Positions 25,758 through 33,956 of a stretch of 49,736 nucleotides of DNA are shown here, one piece after another. The notes below the pieces were generated by a model. The model had not been told where the DNA came from. It was given only the letters and a program-made list of their open reading frames with translations, and made no database searches. Both the position numbers and the translations under genes were made by a program. Numbering within the stretch: the first letter of the stretch is position 1; every line of letters begins with the position of its first letter. The stretch covers positions 1-49,736 of the forward strand of contig CAYYPK010000046.1 in the NCBI GenBank assembly GCA_964473525.1, given 5' to 3'. Origin of the DNA: GCA-2687025 sp964473525 (GTDB taxonomy: Bacteria > Poribacteria > WGA-4E > GCA-2687025).

Positions 25758-26822
25758 TCATGCCCCGTCGGCGTATCTGGCTCTGTGTTCGGCGCCGTAC
25801 GTGACCGCCTCATGCAGGAACGCGTCGATGTTCTCGAAGGGCGTGCCGCTTACGATGCCGTTGCCCGCCCCCAGGCACATGCCGCCGTCCGGGCGGTCGA
25901 ACGTGTCGATGAGGAAGCGCACCTCCTCGCGCACACCGTCCGTGTCCGCTTCCTGCAGGATGTGCTGCACGTCGAGGCCGGCGAGGAACGTCATGCGGTC
26001 GCCGAATTCGCGGGCGACGGCGATCTCATCCATCGTGCCCTTCTGCACTGGGTGGAACACGTCGACGCCGGTCTCGGCCAGGTCGCCCAGCACCTCCGTG
26101 TTGTCGCCGCAGCTATGTAGCCACCAGTGCATTGAGCGCGCCGCGAGCGTCTCGCCCACGCGGGCGTAGGAGGGCTTGATAAGGTCGCGGAACGTCTCGG
26201 GTCGCATCATGAGCTGCGTCTGGTGCCCCAGGTCGTCGCTCGTCCAGAAGCCGTCGGGTGAGAGCTCCCGCGCGCCCCACTCGATGTAGCGGCAGTATTG
26301 ACCGGCGAGCGCCTCGTGCAGCCGCGCGACCTCCTCCGGGAAGACGTGGTAGTCGGTCATGATGTTCTCCATGCCCCGCAGACCCCACGGGCGCTCGAAG
26401 AACAGACCCCACCAGCCGTAGAGGATGTACCGGTCACGCGACCGGGCCGCTTCGGCCTGCTCGATCAGCCCGCCGATGTCGGGGTCCGACTCAGGCGACG
26501 GCATCTTGTCGATGAACTCATCCAACTGCGCCCAGTCGCTGATGACGCAGCGCGAATCGTGCCCACGCCGCGTCGAGTCCATCGACCAGGAAAGACCCAT
26601 CGCGCCGATGTTCAACGGGTTCGCCCATAGGGTCACGGTGTCCTCTGGATACTTGTCGAATTCGCGCAGGCGTTCGCCGTACTGCTCGCCGAGACCCTCA
26701 CCCCACCACCGCGCGCGGACGAGTGGTATGCGAGAGGGTCGTCCTCCCTCCAGCGCCTTGACGACGTCCTCCCGAGGCAAGGGTTCCCACGTGTCCTGCG
26801 CTGCCATCCTCGTCCCATCCAC
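25758..26822 (-). CDS. UroD-superfamily protein 4 with intact zinc motif (MtaA/MtbA-like)
   Basis: 354-residue member on the opposite strand, converging on protein 3 with a 7-base gap. It keeps the zinc-thiol motif of methylcobalamin-dependent methyltransferases: WWLHSCGDN (His-x-Cys) plus the distal Cys in GGMCLGAGNGIVSGTPFENIDAF. Also visible: GWWGLFFERPWGLRGMENIMTDY and FWTSDDLGHQTQLMMRPETFRDLIKPSYARV. Of the four paralogues here it is the best candidate for real methyl transfer from a corrinoid to a thiol. Start ATG 26822 is uncertain: ATG 26807 (MAAQD) is the alternative and neither has a clear ribosome site. Confidence 0.9.
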   Translation of the reverse strand: MDGTRMAAQDTWEPLPREDVVKALEGGRPSRIPLVRARWWGEGLGEQYGERLREFDKYPEDTVTLWANPLNIGAMGLSWSMDSTRRGHDSRCVISDWAQLDEFIDKMPSPESDPDIGGLIEQAEAARSRDRYILYGWWGLFFERPWGLRGMENIMTDYHVFPEEVARLHEALAGQYCRYIEWGARELSPDGFWTSDDLGHQTQLMMRPETFRDLIKPSYARVGETLAARSMHWWLHSCGDNTEVLGDLAETGVDVFHPVQKGTMDEIAVAREFGDRMTFLAGLDVQHILQEADTDGVREEVRFLIDTFDRPDGGMCLGAGNGIVSGTPFENIDAFLHEAVTYGAEHRARYADGA

Positions 26823-26924
26823 GTTGGGTGCTAACGCGCCGTCGGCGCCGGGCGCGGCTCTCGCTTGCGCGGCAACAGTAGCCTGCGTTGCGCTATCGTG
26901 CAGGGCCAGGCGGCGCGCCGTGGA

Positions 26925-28310
26925 CTACAGGCGGGAGAGCGTGCGGCCGACGATCCGGTCCAGCTCTGACGCCTGGGAGGCATCGAGGTGCGACTCGGCC
27001 GGCTGTCCCATGAGGCCATCGGCGATCTCCTCCGCACGGCGTTCGAGCGTGGGCGATCCGGCGGCGGCCCACGCAGCGTGGCGGTCGCGCCACAACGCGT
27101 GGGGCTCGTGCAGCTCGTCACGGAAGCGCTCGAGCGTGTGGTCGCTGTCGAGGTAGGAGCCGCCGATACCGACGTCCCGTATCAGTCCCACGGCGAGCCC
27201 GCTGTCGCTCGCGTCGTACCCACGTCGGTAGCGGAGGGCATGCCCTACGATTTCGTTGTCGATCACCGCCTGCGCCGGCGACACGGTCAGTTCCGACTCC
27301 AGCTGACCGACGCCCCAAATAGCGCTCACGCCACTGGCGATGTGCGTCTGGTACGCGAACGCCTTCTCCAGGCCCGCCTGCGCGTCGGGTGTCATCGCTT
27401 CCGTGGACGCCCAGGACGCCGACGGCAGGTTGTAGTATCGGCCCATCATGCCCGATATCTCCGCGAACAGAGCGTTCTCCGGCCCGCCGGTTACGGCGAT
27501 CGCCGTGCGCATATCCATGGTGTGCGCCAGCCCAAAGTTGTAGATGCAGGGCCGGCCGGGCTCCATCAGCTGGTTCACCACCAGCCCGGCCAGAATCTCA
27601 GCATTGCCGACCGCCGCCGCTCCGGCGATGGTGACCGGCGCCGAAGCCCCAGCCATGGGTTCGCCGTTGACAGTGACGGGAATGCCGTGACCGGCCGTGC
27701 GGTAGAAGATGTCTAACGCCAGGTTCGTCCATCTCAGTGGACCGTGCGCGGTGAACCCGACGCTCAGCCACGGATCCTCGCTCACAGCCTGGCGCATCTC
27801 GACGATGGCTTCGGCGCCCTGGGGTGAGAAGCACAGCACGCGGGCGTGCTTGCTCGTGTTGCGGGCGATGATGCTCAACCCGACGACATCGCGCGCGGGC
27901 GGCGGGACGTCCTCGAGCGACATTCCGAACACAACGGAGACGTGTTCCAGACGGTCAAGGAGGCGTGTCATGTCGGCCATGTCGGCGGACGTGAACGACC
28001 GTCGAACTCCGTCGCGGTACATGTGCATACCGGGCGCGGACCAGAACACGGGGTCCGAGTCGGCGCGGAGCACGCGCGTCGGCGCGCCGCGTGCCGCCAG
28101 GGTGACCGAAGGGGGACACAGCGCGACGTACTCCTCGACCATCGCTTGGGGCAGGCGCACGACCGCGGCCTCGCCGCCCGGCGCCGCTCCCGCGTCCAGC
28201 GCCAGCGCCAGGACCTCCTCGTGCTCCAGCTTCACGCCGGGGTCGGACAGCAGGCGGATTGACGCCTCGTGGATGGCGCGCGCGTCGTCGGTGTCGTTGA
28301 GCGCGCGCAT
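26925..28310 (-). CDS. MttB-family (trimethylamine methyltransferase-like) protein, non-pyrrolysine
   Basis: 461-residue TIM-barrel protein of the MttB superfamily, which demethylates quaternary or tertiary amines (trimethylamine, glycine betaine, carnitine, proline betaine) onto a corrinoid protein. Recognised from FWSAPGMHMYRDGVRRSFTSADM, FCFSPQGAE-like LCFSPQGAEAIVEMRQ, VNGEPMAGASAPVTIAGAAAVGNAEILAGLVVNQL and GRYYNLPSASWASTEAM. The reading frame has no internal TAG, so it does not use pyrrolysine and belongs with MtgB-type homologues. ATG 28310 is chosen because AAGGAGACGCC precedes it. No corrinoid protein or reductive activase is encoded nearby, but the UroD-like proteins next to it are the usual partner family. 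Confidence 0.88.
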   Translation of the reverse strand: MRALNDTDDARAIHEASIRLLSDPGVKLEHEEVLALALDAGAAPGGEAAVVRLPQAMVEEYVALCPPSVTLAARGAPTRVLRADSDPVFWSAPGMHMYRDGVRRSFTSADMADMTRLLDRLEHVSVVFGMSLEDVPPPARDVVGLSIIARNTSKHARVLCFSPQGAEAIVEMRQAVSEDPWLSVGFTAHGPLRWTNLALDIFYRTAGHGIPVTVNGEPMAGASAPVTIAGAAAVGNAEILAGLVVNQLMEPGRPCIYNFGLAHTMDMRTAIAVTGGPENALFAEISGMMGRYYNLPSASWASTEAMTPDAQAGLEKAFAYQTHIASGVSAIWGVGQLESELTVSPAQAVIDNEIVGHALRYRRGYDASDSGLAVGLIRDVGIGGSYLDSDHTLERFRDELHEPHALWRDRHAAWAAAGSPTLERRAEEIADGLMGQPAESHLDASQASELDRIVGRTLSRL

Positions 28311-28391
28311 GGCGTCTCCTTGACTTCCCAGACCCACCAAGAGACGACGAGCACTCGCGTCGGCTCCACGCCAACAGTAGCCACGGCGGAG

Positions 28392-28414
28392 CCCGTTGGG
28401 AGCCCAGCAACGGG
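28392..28414. repeat. Inverted repeat CCCGTTG-N9-CAACGGG
   Basis: Perfect 7-base arms (28392-28398 and 28408-28414) in the 217-base region between the divergent mttB-like and LamG genes. The same arms with a 5-base loop occur at 46892-46910 upstream of the TPR gene. It may be an operator; function unknown. Confidence 0.35.
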
Positions 28415-28527
28415 TGGTGGCCGCGCACGAGCGGGCCCGCCTTGCGGCGGATGTCCGCGCGCACTACCTTGTGGCCGCGACCGAGCGCGAAACCAGGCAG
28501 GCGACCGGCACAGCAGAGGAGACATGG

Positions 28528-29286
28528 ATGACGATACGCGATCTGGCGTTCGTGCTGACGATTCTGGTGAGCGTCTGCGGCATCGCCGCCGCTGACATCG
28601 CGGAAGAGGACATCGTAGGGTACTGGCCGCTTGACGAAGGCGGCGGCGACGAGGCTGGCGACGTGTCGGGGAACGACCACCACGGGGCGATCACCGACGG
28701 CGACTGGGTGGCGGGCCAATTCGGCGGCGGGCTGGAGTTCAACGGCACGTCCACGTTCATCGAGGTCATGCACCACGAGGACTTCAACCTCGGGGCGAAC
28801 TTCACGCTCGCGGCGTGGGCGATGACGAACGGTCTGCCCGATCAACACATCGGCCTGCCCCGTAAGGAAGCTGAATACGTGCTACACCCCACCGCGGGCG
28901 GCGCCGCATTCAACCTGCGGGTATACATCGGGCAGGGCGGCGCCTGGGCCGCGCCGACGATCTCCGCAGCCGCCGTGGACTTCGGCGACTGGGCGCACAT
29001 CGCTGGCACGTACGACGGGGAAACGCTCACGTCGTGGGTCGATGGTGAGGTCAGCGGCGAAGGCGCCGTGCCCGGCGAGGCGACGCCAACGACGAACAAC
29101 CTGCGGTGGGCCAACGACTGCTGTGGCGGCCGCATGTACGACGGCATCCTCGACGAGCTCGTCATCTTCAACCGCGCGCTCACAGAGGACGAGATGCAGG
29201 CGGTGATGAACGACGGGGTCGAAGGGGCGCTGTCCGTCGAGGCGCGCGGCAAGCTCGCGACGCGTTGGGGCACGCTGAAGCGATAG
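28528..29286 (+). CDS. Secreted LamG/concanavalin-like protein with C-terminal tag
   Basis: 252-residue exported protein. A signal peptide (MTIRDLAFVLTILVSVCGIAAA) precedes a single LamG-like jelly roll: IVGYWPLDEGGGDEAGDVSGNDHHG near 28-52, FNGTSTFIEV near 72-81, FTLAAWAMTNG near 92-102, WAHIAGTYDGETLTSWVDGE near 160-179, and YDGILDELVIFNRALTEDEMQAV near 209-231. This form binds glycans or other surface ligands in many families. After a short linker the chain ends in SVEARGKLATRWGTLKR, shared with the cohesin-PKD protein at 6968-8377. ATG 28528 follows GAGGAGAC by 6 bases, and the signal peptide supports that start. Confidence 0.9.
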   Translation: MTIRDLAFVLTILVSVCGIAAADIAEEDIVGYWPLDEGGGDEAGDVSGNDHHGAITDGDWVAGQFGGGLEFNGTSTFIEVMHHEDFNLGANFTLAAWAMTNGLPDQHIGLPRKEAEYVLHPTAGGAAFNLRVYIGQGGAWAAPTISAAAVDFGDWAHIAGTYDGETLTSWVDGEVSGEGAVPGEATPTTNNLRWANDCCGGRMYDGILDELVIFNRALTEDEMQAVMNDGVEGALSVEARGKLATRWGTLKR

Positions 29287-29462
29287 CCATTTGCGCCCGC
29301 GCCCTCACTCGTGCAGGTCCGCATCGCCGCTGCACCAATGGGGGCGCCACCACGCCCGCCCGCTCCTCCCCGCCTGCGTCTGCGGAGTCGATCCTGGCAA
29401 GCCCCTTGCGGCTACGCGTGTTGCGTGCGCCCTCGCGCCGCCCCAACTGAAGCAGTGAGGGC

Positions 29463-32400
29463 GTGCGAGCCCACGGGGCCGTCGCCAACGTTCTCGCGCG
29501 GCCAGGAGGAAACCCGTATGACAAGGCGCGGACATGCCAGCTAGCTGTCGTCCCTTTGCTGATAGCGTTCGCATGCGTCGGAGCCCGCGGGGCCATGGCC
29601 ACGCCTGCGCTGGCGTTCACCCAGAGCAACGTCGGAGCTCCGGGAGTGATCTGCCGCGATGGCGTTGTCCTGCGGGAGAATCCGTTGACCAGGGCTCCGG
29701 CGGCCCGCGTCCTGCCCATCGGAGAGATGGTCCACGGCGTGTCGCTGGACGCGGGAGCCATAGCGAGCGACACGGGCGACATGCGCCAAGACCGACCCGT
29801 GGCGGTGGTGCTCAAGGACGGCGTTACGGCTGGTTGGGTCCAGCACGCAGATGTGCGGTTCTGCCCGCCCGGCGGCCCGGTTCTGCACTGGCGCGACCGG
29901 GAGCCCATGCGCGGAGCCGCGCACACGCTGTATTACGCTGCGCATCAGTTCATGGGCGCGCGCCACGCCACCACCCGAGACGACCCCGCGACGGCCGCCG
30001 CGCTGCTCAGGCTGTACATGGACCGACATGCTCGAGAAACGCACCTGCAGGGCGTTCGCGCGCCATACGGGCCGCGTGGGAGGATGGAATCCGCGCCTGC
30101 CGTCGCTGCCCTGCTCCTTGGCGAAGCCCTGCTCGTGCTGGGAGACAGCGCGGCCGCGGCGATGGCTCTCCACACGGCCATCGGTTACGCCGACCGGTCC
30201 TCTGCGGTCGCCCTACAGGCCAGGCGGCACTCAGTGGGCCTGTACCTGGGACCGTTGGCGGACAGGGCGAAGGCCACGAGGCTGTGTCACGAGATCATCG
30301 TCGAGCACGCTGGGCAGGCCGCGAGCGACCCGCTGACGGAACGGCCAGCGGATGCTGAGGCGGCGCAGGCGCTCGTTGAGATGTGGACCCGGGCGCCCAT
30401 TGACGCGGTCTCTCTCCGCGCCGTGTGCGAGCAGATCATCGACGACTCCGAGGACGCTGCAGTGCGCCTCCTCGCCGTCGCCGGCCTTGTCAGGGCGCTT
30501 GTCGCCGAGAGGGATCTGGCGGGCGCCACGGAGCTCGCCGCGCGAACGCTTCGCAAGACACCAAGCGCGGTTCGTCTGACGGACGCCAACGGGCCGCGCC
30601 CGTTCACGAACATCAGAACGTCAGCGCACGTCGCCCGAATACTGGAGGAGCGGCTTCGCCACGGCGACGCCGACGTGAGAACGGGTGGTCATTCCCCAGT
30701 CGCTGTCGACTACGCGTACTTCGTCCTTGCTGCGCTCGTTGAGGGCAGCCTCGCGCGGATGCGGGACTGCGCCGCGGCCATCGCGGAGTTGGGGCGGCTC
30801 CGCAGCTCGCTTCCACGAATGCCGCGCGCGCTTGAGCGGTACGTGCGGTACCTGTGGGTCCAGCTCAACTACGACGGCTCGACGGTAATAGGCCTTCGCC
30901 ACGGCCGCCATCGGCAGCGGTCGGCAGAGCCCGACCCCTACGACTACGGCGACGTGTTCAGCGATGTTGACCCAACCCAGAACATGGCGTTCTGGGATCC
31001 GTGGCGCCGGCGGAAGGTCGATGCGCTGTCGCTGAGCCGCTGGGCGGCGGACCGAGGCCTCTGGGCGTGGCGGTACGGCGACGGCGGATACGAGTGCGTG
31101 CCGCGCGGCCCTGATGCCCTGGCCGTGGACGGCTTGGGTGGCAGGCGCGTGTTGGGATGGCCGGGCGAAGCGCGGGCCCCAGTCCGACTGCTGGCGGAGG
31201 ACGCGACCGTGCAGGGGATCGACGGGCGCGTCGGCCACTGGGTGAAGGTGCAGGACGAAGCGTCGCGCGTGCTGTGGGTATTCAGCCCCGACCTGGAGCT
31301 CAGCGGACGCGGCCCGATTTTCGACGCCGCGCCCGGCGCGCCGGCGCCGTGGCCCACAGAACGCTCCCATCCCGGGCGCAACGCCTACGCCATGGAGTGG
31401 GTTCCCGGGCCCATGGAGCGCGACGTGCTGCCGTTCCTTGGGCGACAAGAGGCCATCGTGGCGGATGTCACCAAGGATGGCGGGCCGGACATCCTCGCCG
31501 GGGCTGCGGAAGGCTTGGTGGCGGTCGACGGGGTCACGTGGCGGCTCGCGTGGCTGCACGCGCGGGACGGCGGGTCCGCGCCCACGGTTCTGGATGGCGC
31601 GGTCTTCGTCGAGGACGTCCACGCCGGTCGGCGGCGCGCGTGCGCCCTGGACGCAAGGACCGGCGAGGCGCTCTGGAACCTGGATCTAGGAGTCGAGCCC
31701 GTGCGGCCACCGGTGTGTCCGGCGCCCCACGGCGAGCTGATCGTGTACGCGCGAATGGGAGGGTTGGCGGCTCTCAGCGCCGACACCGGGGAGGAGGTGT
31801 GGTCGTCCACGGTGCGGACGACCGGCGCTCTCGCGCGTAGCGGCGACACGGTTCTGCTTGTCGACCCGCCCACGTGGGCGCGGGAGGGACGCCTCGTGTC
31901 CCTGGCCGCCCGAGACGGCCAGATCGGCGCCGCCGCTCCGTGGGCGCGGCATGCGCTGGTCGTGGATCCCGCGTGGGCGTACCGCCCTGGCCCCAGGTGG
32001 GTCGACGGCTCGGAGATGACCGACCCCGTGTCGGCGCTGATAGACGTCGCAAGCTTCGCCCCGATGCGCTCTCTCCCGGTTGCCGGCGGCCTGGATGTCT
32101 ACGTCATCACGCGTAGACGCCGCCGCGACCAGTGGCACAGGAACGCGCTGCAAGCGTACCGGCGGGCCGGCAACCCTGGCCAACCGGGAGCCCTGGCGCC
32201 TTCGTGGACGTATGCCGACGACCAAGACTTCGTTGGCGACCCTGTTCTGACAGACAAGACCGTGTGGGTGATGTCGGAGGATGGGCGCCTGCACGGTGTC
32301 TCGCGCGACCACGGGGGTCCCGTCGTCGACGCGGCTATTCCAGGCGACGGTCTGCCGGTGTTGGACGCGGGCGACGCCCGCATCACGGTCGCCCACGGGC

Positions 32401-32468
32401 GCGTTCTCGTCACCTGGCGAGGCCATCCTTACGTCTTCCGGCCCCGAACGCGCGCCGCCGGTAGGTAG
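29463..32468 (+). CDS. Large exported protein with SH3-like and PQQ-type propeller domains
   Basis: About 1000 residues, no named family. After the signal-like segment (LAVVPLLIAFACVGARGA) come a bacterial SH3-like domain (about 58-135, ending AGWVQHADVRF), an alpha-helical repeat region (about 150-480), a second SH3-like unit (about 560-625, HWVKVQDEASRVLWVFSP), and a PQQ/quinoprotein-type beta propeller (about 640-995, for example LDARTGEALWNLDLG and LSADTGEEVWSS). The open frame starts at GTG 29463, but this codon lacks a ribosome site and puts 27 odd residues before the signal. A strong GGAGG with ATG 29518 lies out of frame and opens only MTRRGHAS before a stop, so a 1-base frameshift near 29520-29545 is likely. 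Role probably scaffolding or binding at the envelope. Confidence 0.82.
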   Translation: MRAHGAVANVLARPGGNPYDKARTCQLAVVPLLIAFACVGARGAMATPALAFTQSNVGAPGVICRDGVVLRENPLTRAPAARVLPIGEMVHGVSLDAGAIASDTGDMRQDRPVAVVLKDGVTAGWVQHADVRFCPPGGPVLHWRDREPMRGAAHTLYYAAHQFMGARHATTRDDPATAAALLRLYMDRHARETHLQGVRAPYGPRGRMESAPAVAALLLGEALLVLGDSAAAAMALHTAIGYADRSSAVALQARRHSVGLYLGPLADRAKATRLCHEIIVEHAGQAASDPLTERPADAEAAQALVEMWTRAPIDAVSLRAVCEQIIDDSEDAAVRLLAVAGLVRALVAERDLAGATELAARTLRKTPSAVRLTDANGPRPFTNIRTSAHVARILEERLRHGDADVRTGGHSPVAVDYAYFVLAALVEGSLARMRDCAAAIAELGRLRSSLPRMPRALERYVRYLWVQLNYDGSTVIGLRHGRHRQRSAEPDPYDYGDVFSDVDPTQNMAFWDPWRRRKVDALSLSRWAADRGLWAWRYGDGGYECVPRGPDALAVDGLGGRRVLGWPGEARAPVRLLAEDATVQGIDGRVGHWVKVQDEASRVLWVFSPDLELSGRGPIFDAAPGAPAPWPTERSHPGRNAYAMEWVPGPMERDVLPFLGRQEAIVADVTKDGGPDILAGAAEGLVAVDGVTWRLAWLHARDGGSAPTVLDGAVFVEDVHAGRRRACALDARTGEALWNLDLGVEPVRPPVCPAPHGELIVYARMGGLAALSADTGEEVWSSTVRTTGALARSGDTVLLVDPPTWAREGRLVSLAARDGQIGAAAPWARHALVVDPAWAYRPGPRWVDGSEMTDPVSALIDVASFAPMRSLPVAGGLDVYVITRRRRRDQWHRNALQAYRRAGNPGQPGALAPSWTYADDQDFVGDPVLTDKTVWVMSEDGRLHGVSRDHGGPVVDAAIPGDGLPVLDAGDARITVAHGRVLVTWRGHPYVFRPRTRAAGR

Positions 32469-32482
32469 CGGCCGCCGTACGG

Positions 32483-32533
32483 TTGCGTCGCGTGGCCACG
32501 CGAGCGTATCATGCTTTCGGCCCGCAGCGGGCC
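32483..32533 (+). promoter_or_regulatory. Putative promoter flanked by two palindromes, upstream of DNA methyltransferase
   Basis: TTGCGT (32483-32488), an 18-base spacer, TATCAT (32507-32512). The spacer is filled by the perfect 16-base palindrome TCGCGTGGCCACGCGA (32488-32503), and the expected transcription start is covered by a second perfect repeat, GGCCCGC-A-GCGGGCC (32519-32533). This geometry suggests tight repression. The leader to the methyltransferase start would be about 190 bases and I see no convincing gene in it. Confidence 0.45.
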
Positions 32534-32707
32534 ATCAGGAATCTGACGGTGGAGCATCGCGGCGCTGGTTACTCTCGTGCGGGTCTGTACGCCGACACGC
32601 GCGAATCCCTGCCGACCTGACCCATCCGTCTACACAAGCTCGACCCGACGCGCGGCGACCCGCCTGGTCGCGCGATGTCGTGGCGCCTCTTGGCGTGGAC
32701 TCTGTAC

Positions 32708-33925
32708 ATGACCCTTACCGAGGAACTGCGTCGCTTCGCCGACTTCGGGGCGGCGACGGCAGTAACCGCGACGGAAGCCGCGGACGGCCCGCCACCGTCC
32801 GAGGTGGACACGTACACGAACTCCTTCTGGTCGCCCAAGCAGCGCGGCGGTCACAGCCTGCACGAGGTGTCGTACCGTGCCTGCTTCAAGCCTGAGCTGC
32901 CGCGCTTCTTCATTGACCGCCTCACGCGACCTGACGACGTCGTGTACGACCCGTTTGTCGGGCGCGGCACGACATGCCTCGAAGCCGCCTTGCGCGGAAG
33001 GCGGCCCGTCGGCTGCGACGTGAACCCGCTCAGCCGCGCGCTGCTGAATCCCCGACTGCGTCCACCCACTCTCGACCATGTCCGCGATAGACTCGCCACG
33101 GTCGACCTTGACTCGGAGGCAGCGGCGCCCCGGGAGCTCCTGGCGTTCTACCACCCGGACACGCTCCAGCAGGTGTGCGCGTTGCGCCAGTACCTGCTCG
33201 GTCGGCGCGCGGAAGGGGTCGAGGACGGCGGGGACGCGTGGATCCGCATGGTCGCGCTGAACCGCCTGACCGGGCACTCGACCGGCTTCTTCTCGGTCTA
33301 CACGATGCCGCCGAACCAGGCAGTGTCCGTGGCGTCGCAGCGAAAGATCAACGACCGTCGGAAGCAGACGCCACCCCGTCGAGACGTGCCCGCGCTCATC
33401 CTGCGCAAGACGAAGGCGCTGCTACGTGACTGCGACGCGGAGACCAGGAACTCCCTGGCGCGGGTGGCGCCGTACGCGGACACCCTCACCGCGACCGCCG
33501 CGGACACGCCGCAGCTCAGCGACGGCTCGGTCGACCTCGTCGTCACGTCGCCGCCTTTCCTGGATGTGGTGGACTACGCCAGGGACAACTGGCTGCGCAG
33601 TTGGTTCTGCGGCATCGACCCAGATTCCGTGGAGCTCACCACGCCGCGAAGCATCGAGCAGTGGCGTGTCGCGATGACGGCGGTGTTCCACGAGGTCGCG
33701 CGCGTGCTCCGCCCGGGCGGGCACGTGGCGTTCGAGGTAGGCGAGGTGCGGAAGGGCAGATGCCGACTGGAGGAGCACGTCGTGCCTTGCGGGACGGCGG
33801 CCGGTCTGGAGCCGCTGCTCATCCTGGTGAACGAGCACGACTTCACGAAGACCGCCAACTGTTGGGGAGTTGCGAACGGCTCTGGCGGCACGAACACGAA
33901 CCGCGTGGTGCTGTTCCGCAAGTGA
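32708..33925 (+). CDS. Orphan DNA N4/N6-type methyltransferase
   Basis: S-adenosylmethionine-dependent DNA aminomethyltransferase-like protein, about 405 residues. The SAM-binding motif DPFVGRGTTCLEAALRGR (near residues 81-98) comes first and the catalytic motif TSPPFLDVVDYARDNWLRSWF (near 275) comes about 190 residues later, with LRPGGHVAFEVGEV after it. TSPPF rather than DPPY favours N4-cytosine or N6-adenine action in the TSPPY group. The long insert between the motifs presumably contains target recognition. No restriction endonuclease gene is adjacent, so it looks solitary. The start is uncertain: ATG 32708 (MTLTEEL) or ATG 32675; neither has a strong ribosome site. Confidence 0.85.
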   Translation: MTLTEELRRFADFGAATAVTATEAADGPPPSEVDTYTNSFWSPKQRGGHSLHEVSYRACFKPELPRFFIDRLTRPDDVVYDPFVGRGTTCLEAALRGRRPVGCDVNPLSRALLNPRLRPPTLDHVRDRLATVDLDSEAAAPRELLAFYHPDTLQQVCALRQYLLGRRAEGVEDGGDAWIRMVALNRLTGHSTGFFSVYTMPPNQAVSVASQRKINDRRKQTPPRRDVPALILRKTKALLRDCDAETRNSLARVAPYADTLTATAADTPQLSDGSVDLVVTSPPFLDVVDYARDNWLRSWFCGIDPDSVELTTPRSIEQWRVAMTAVFHEVARVLRPGGHVAFEVGEVRKGRCRLEEHVVPCGTAAGLEPLLILVNEHDFTKTANCWGVANGSGGTNTNRVVLFRK

Positions 33926-33956
33926 CGCGACGACCTGTCGACAACGGAGCGCAGCG

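Noticed and set aside
26925..28310. Pyrrolysine in the MttB-like protein
   Set aside because: The only TAG in frame is the stop at the end of the gene; archaeal MttB has its pyrrolysine far inside the chain.
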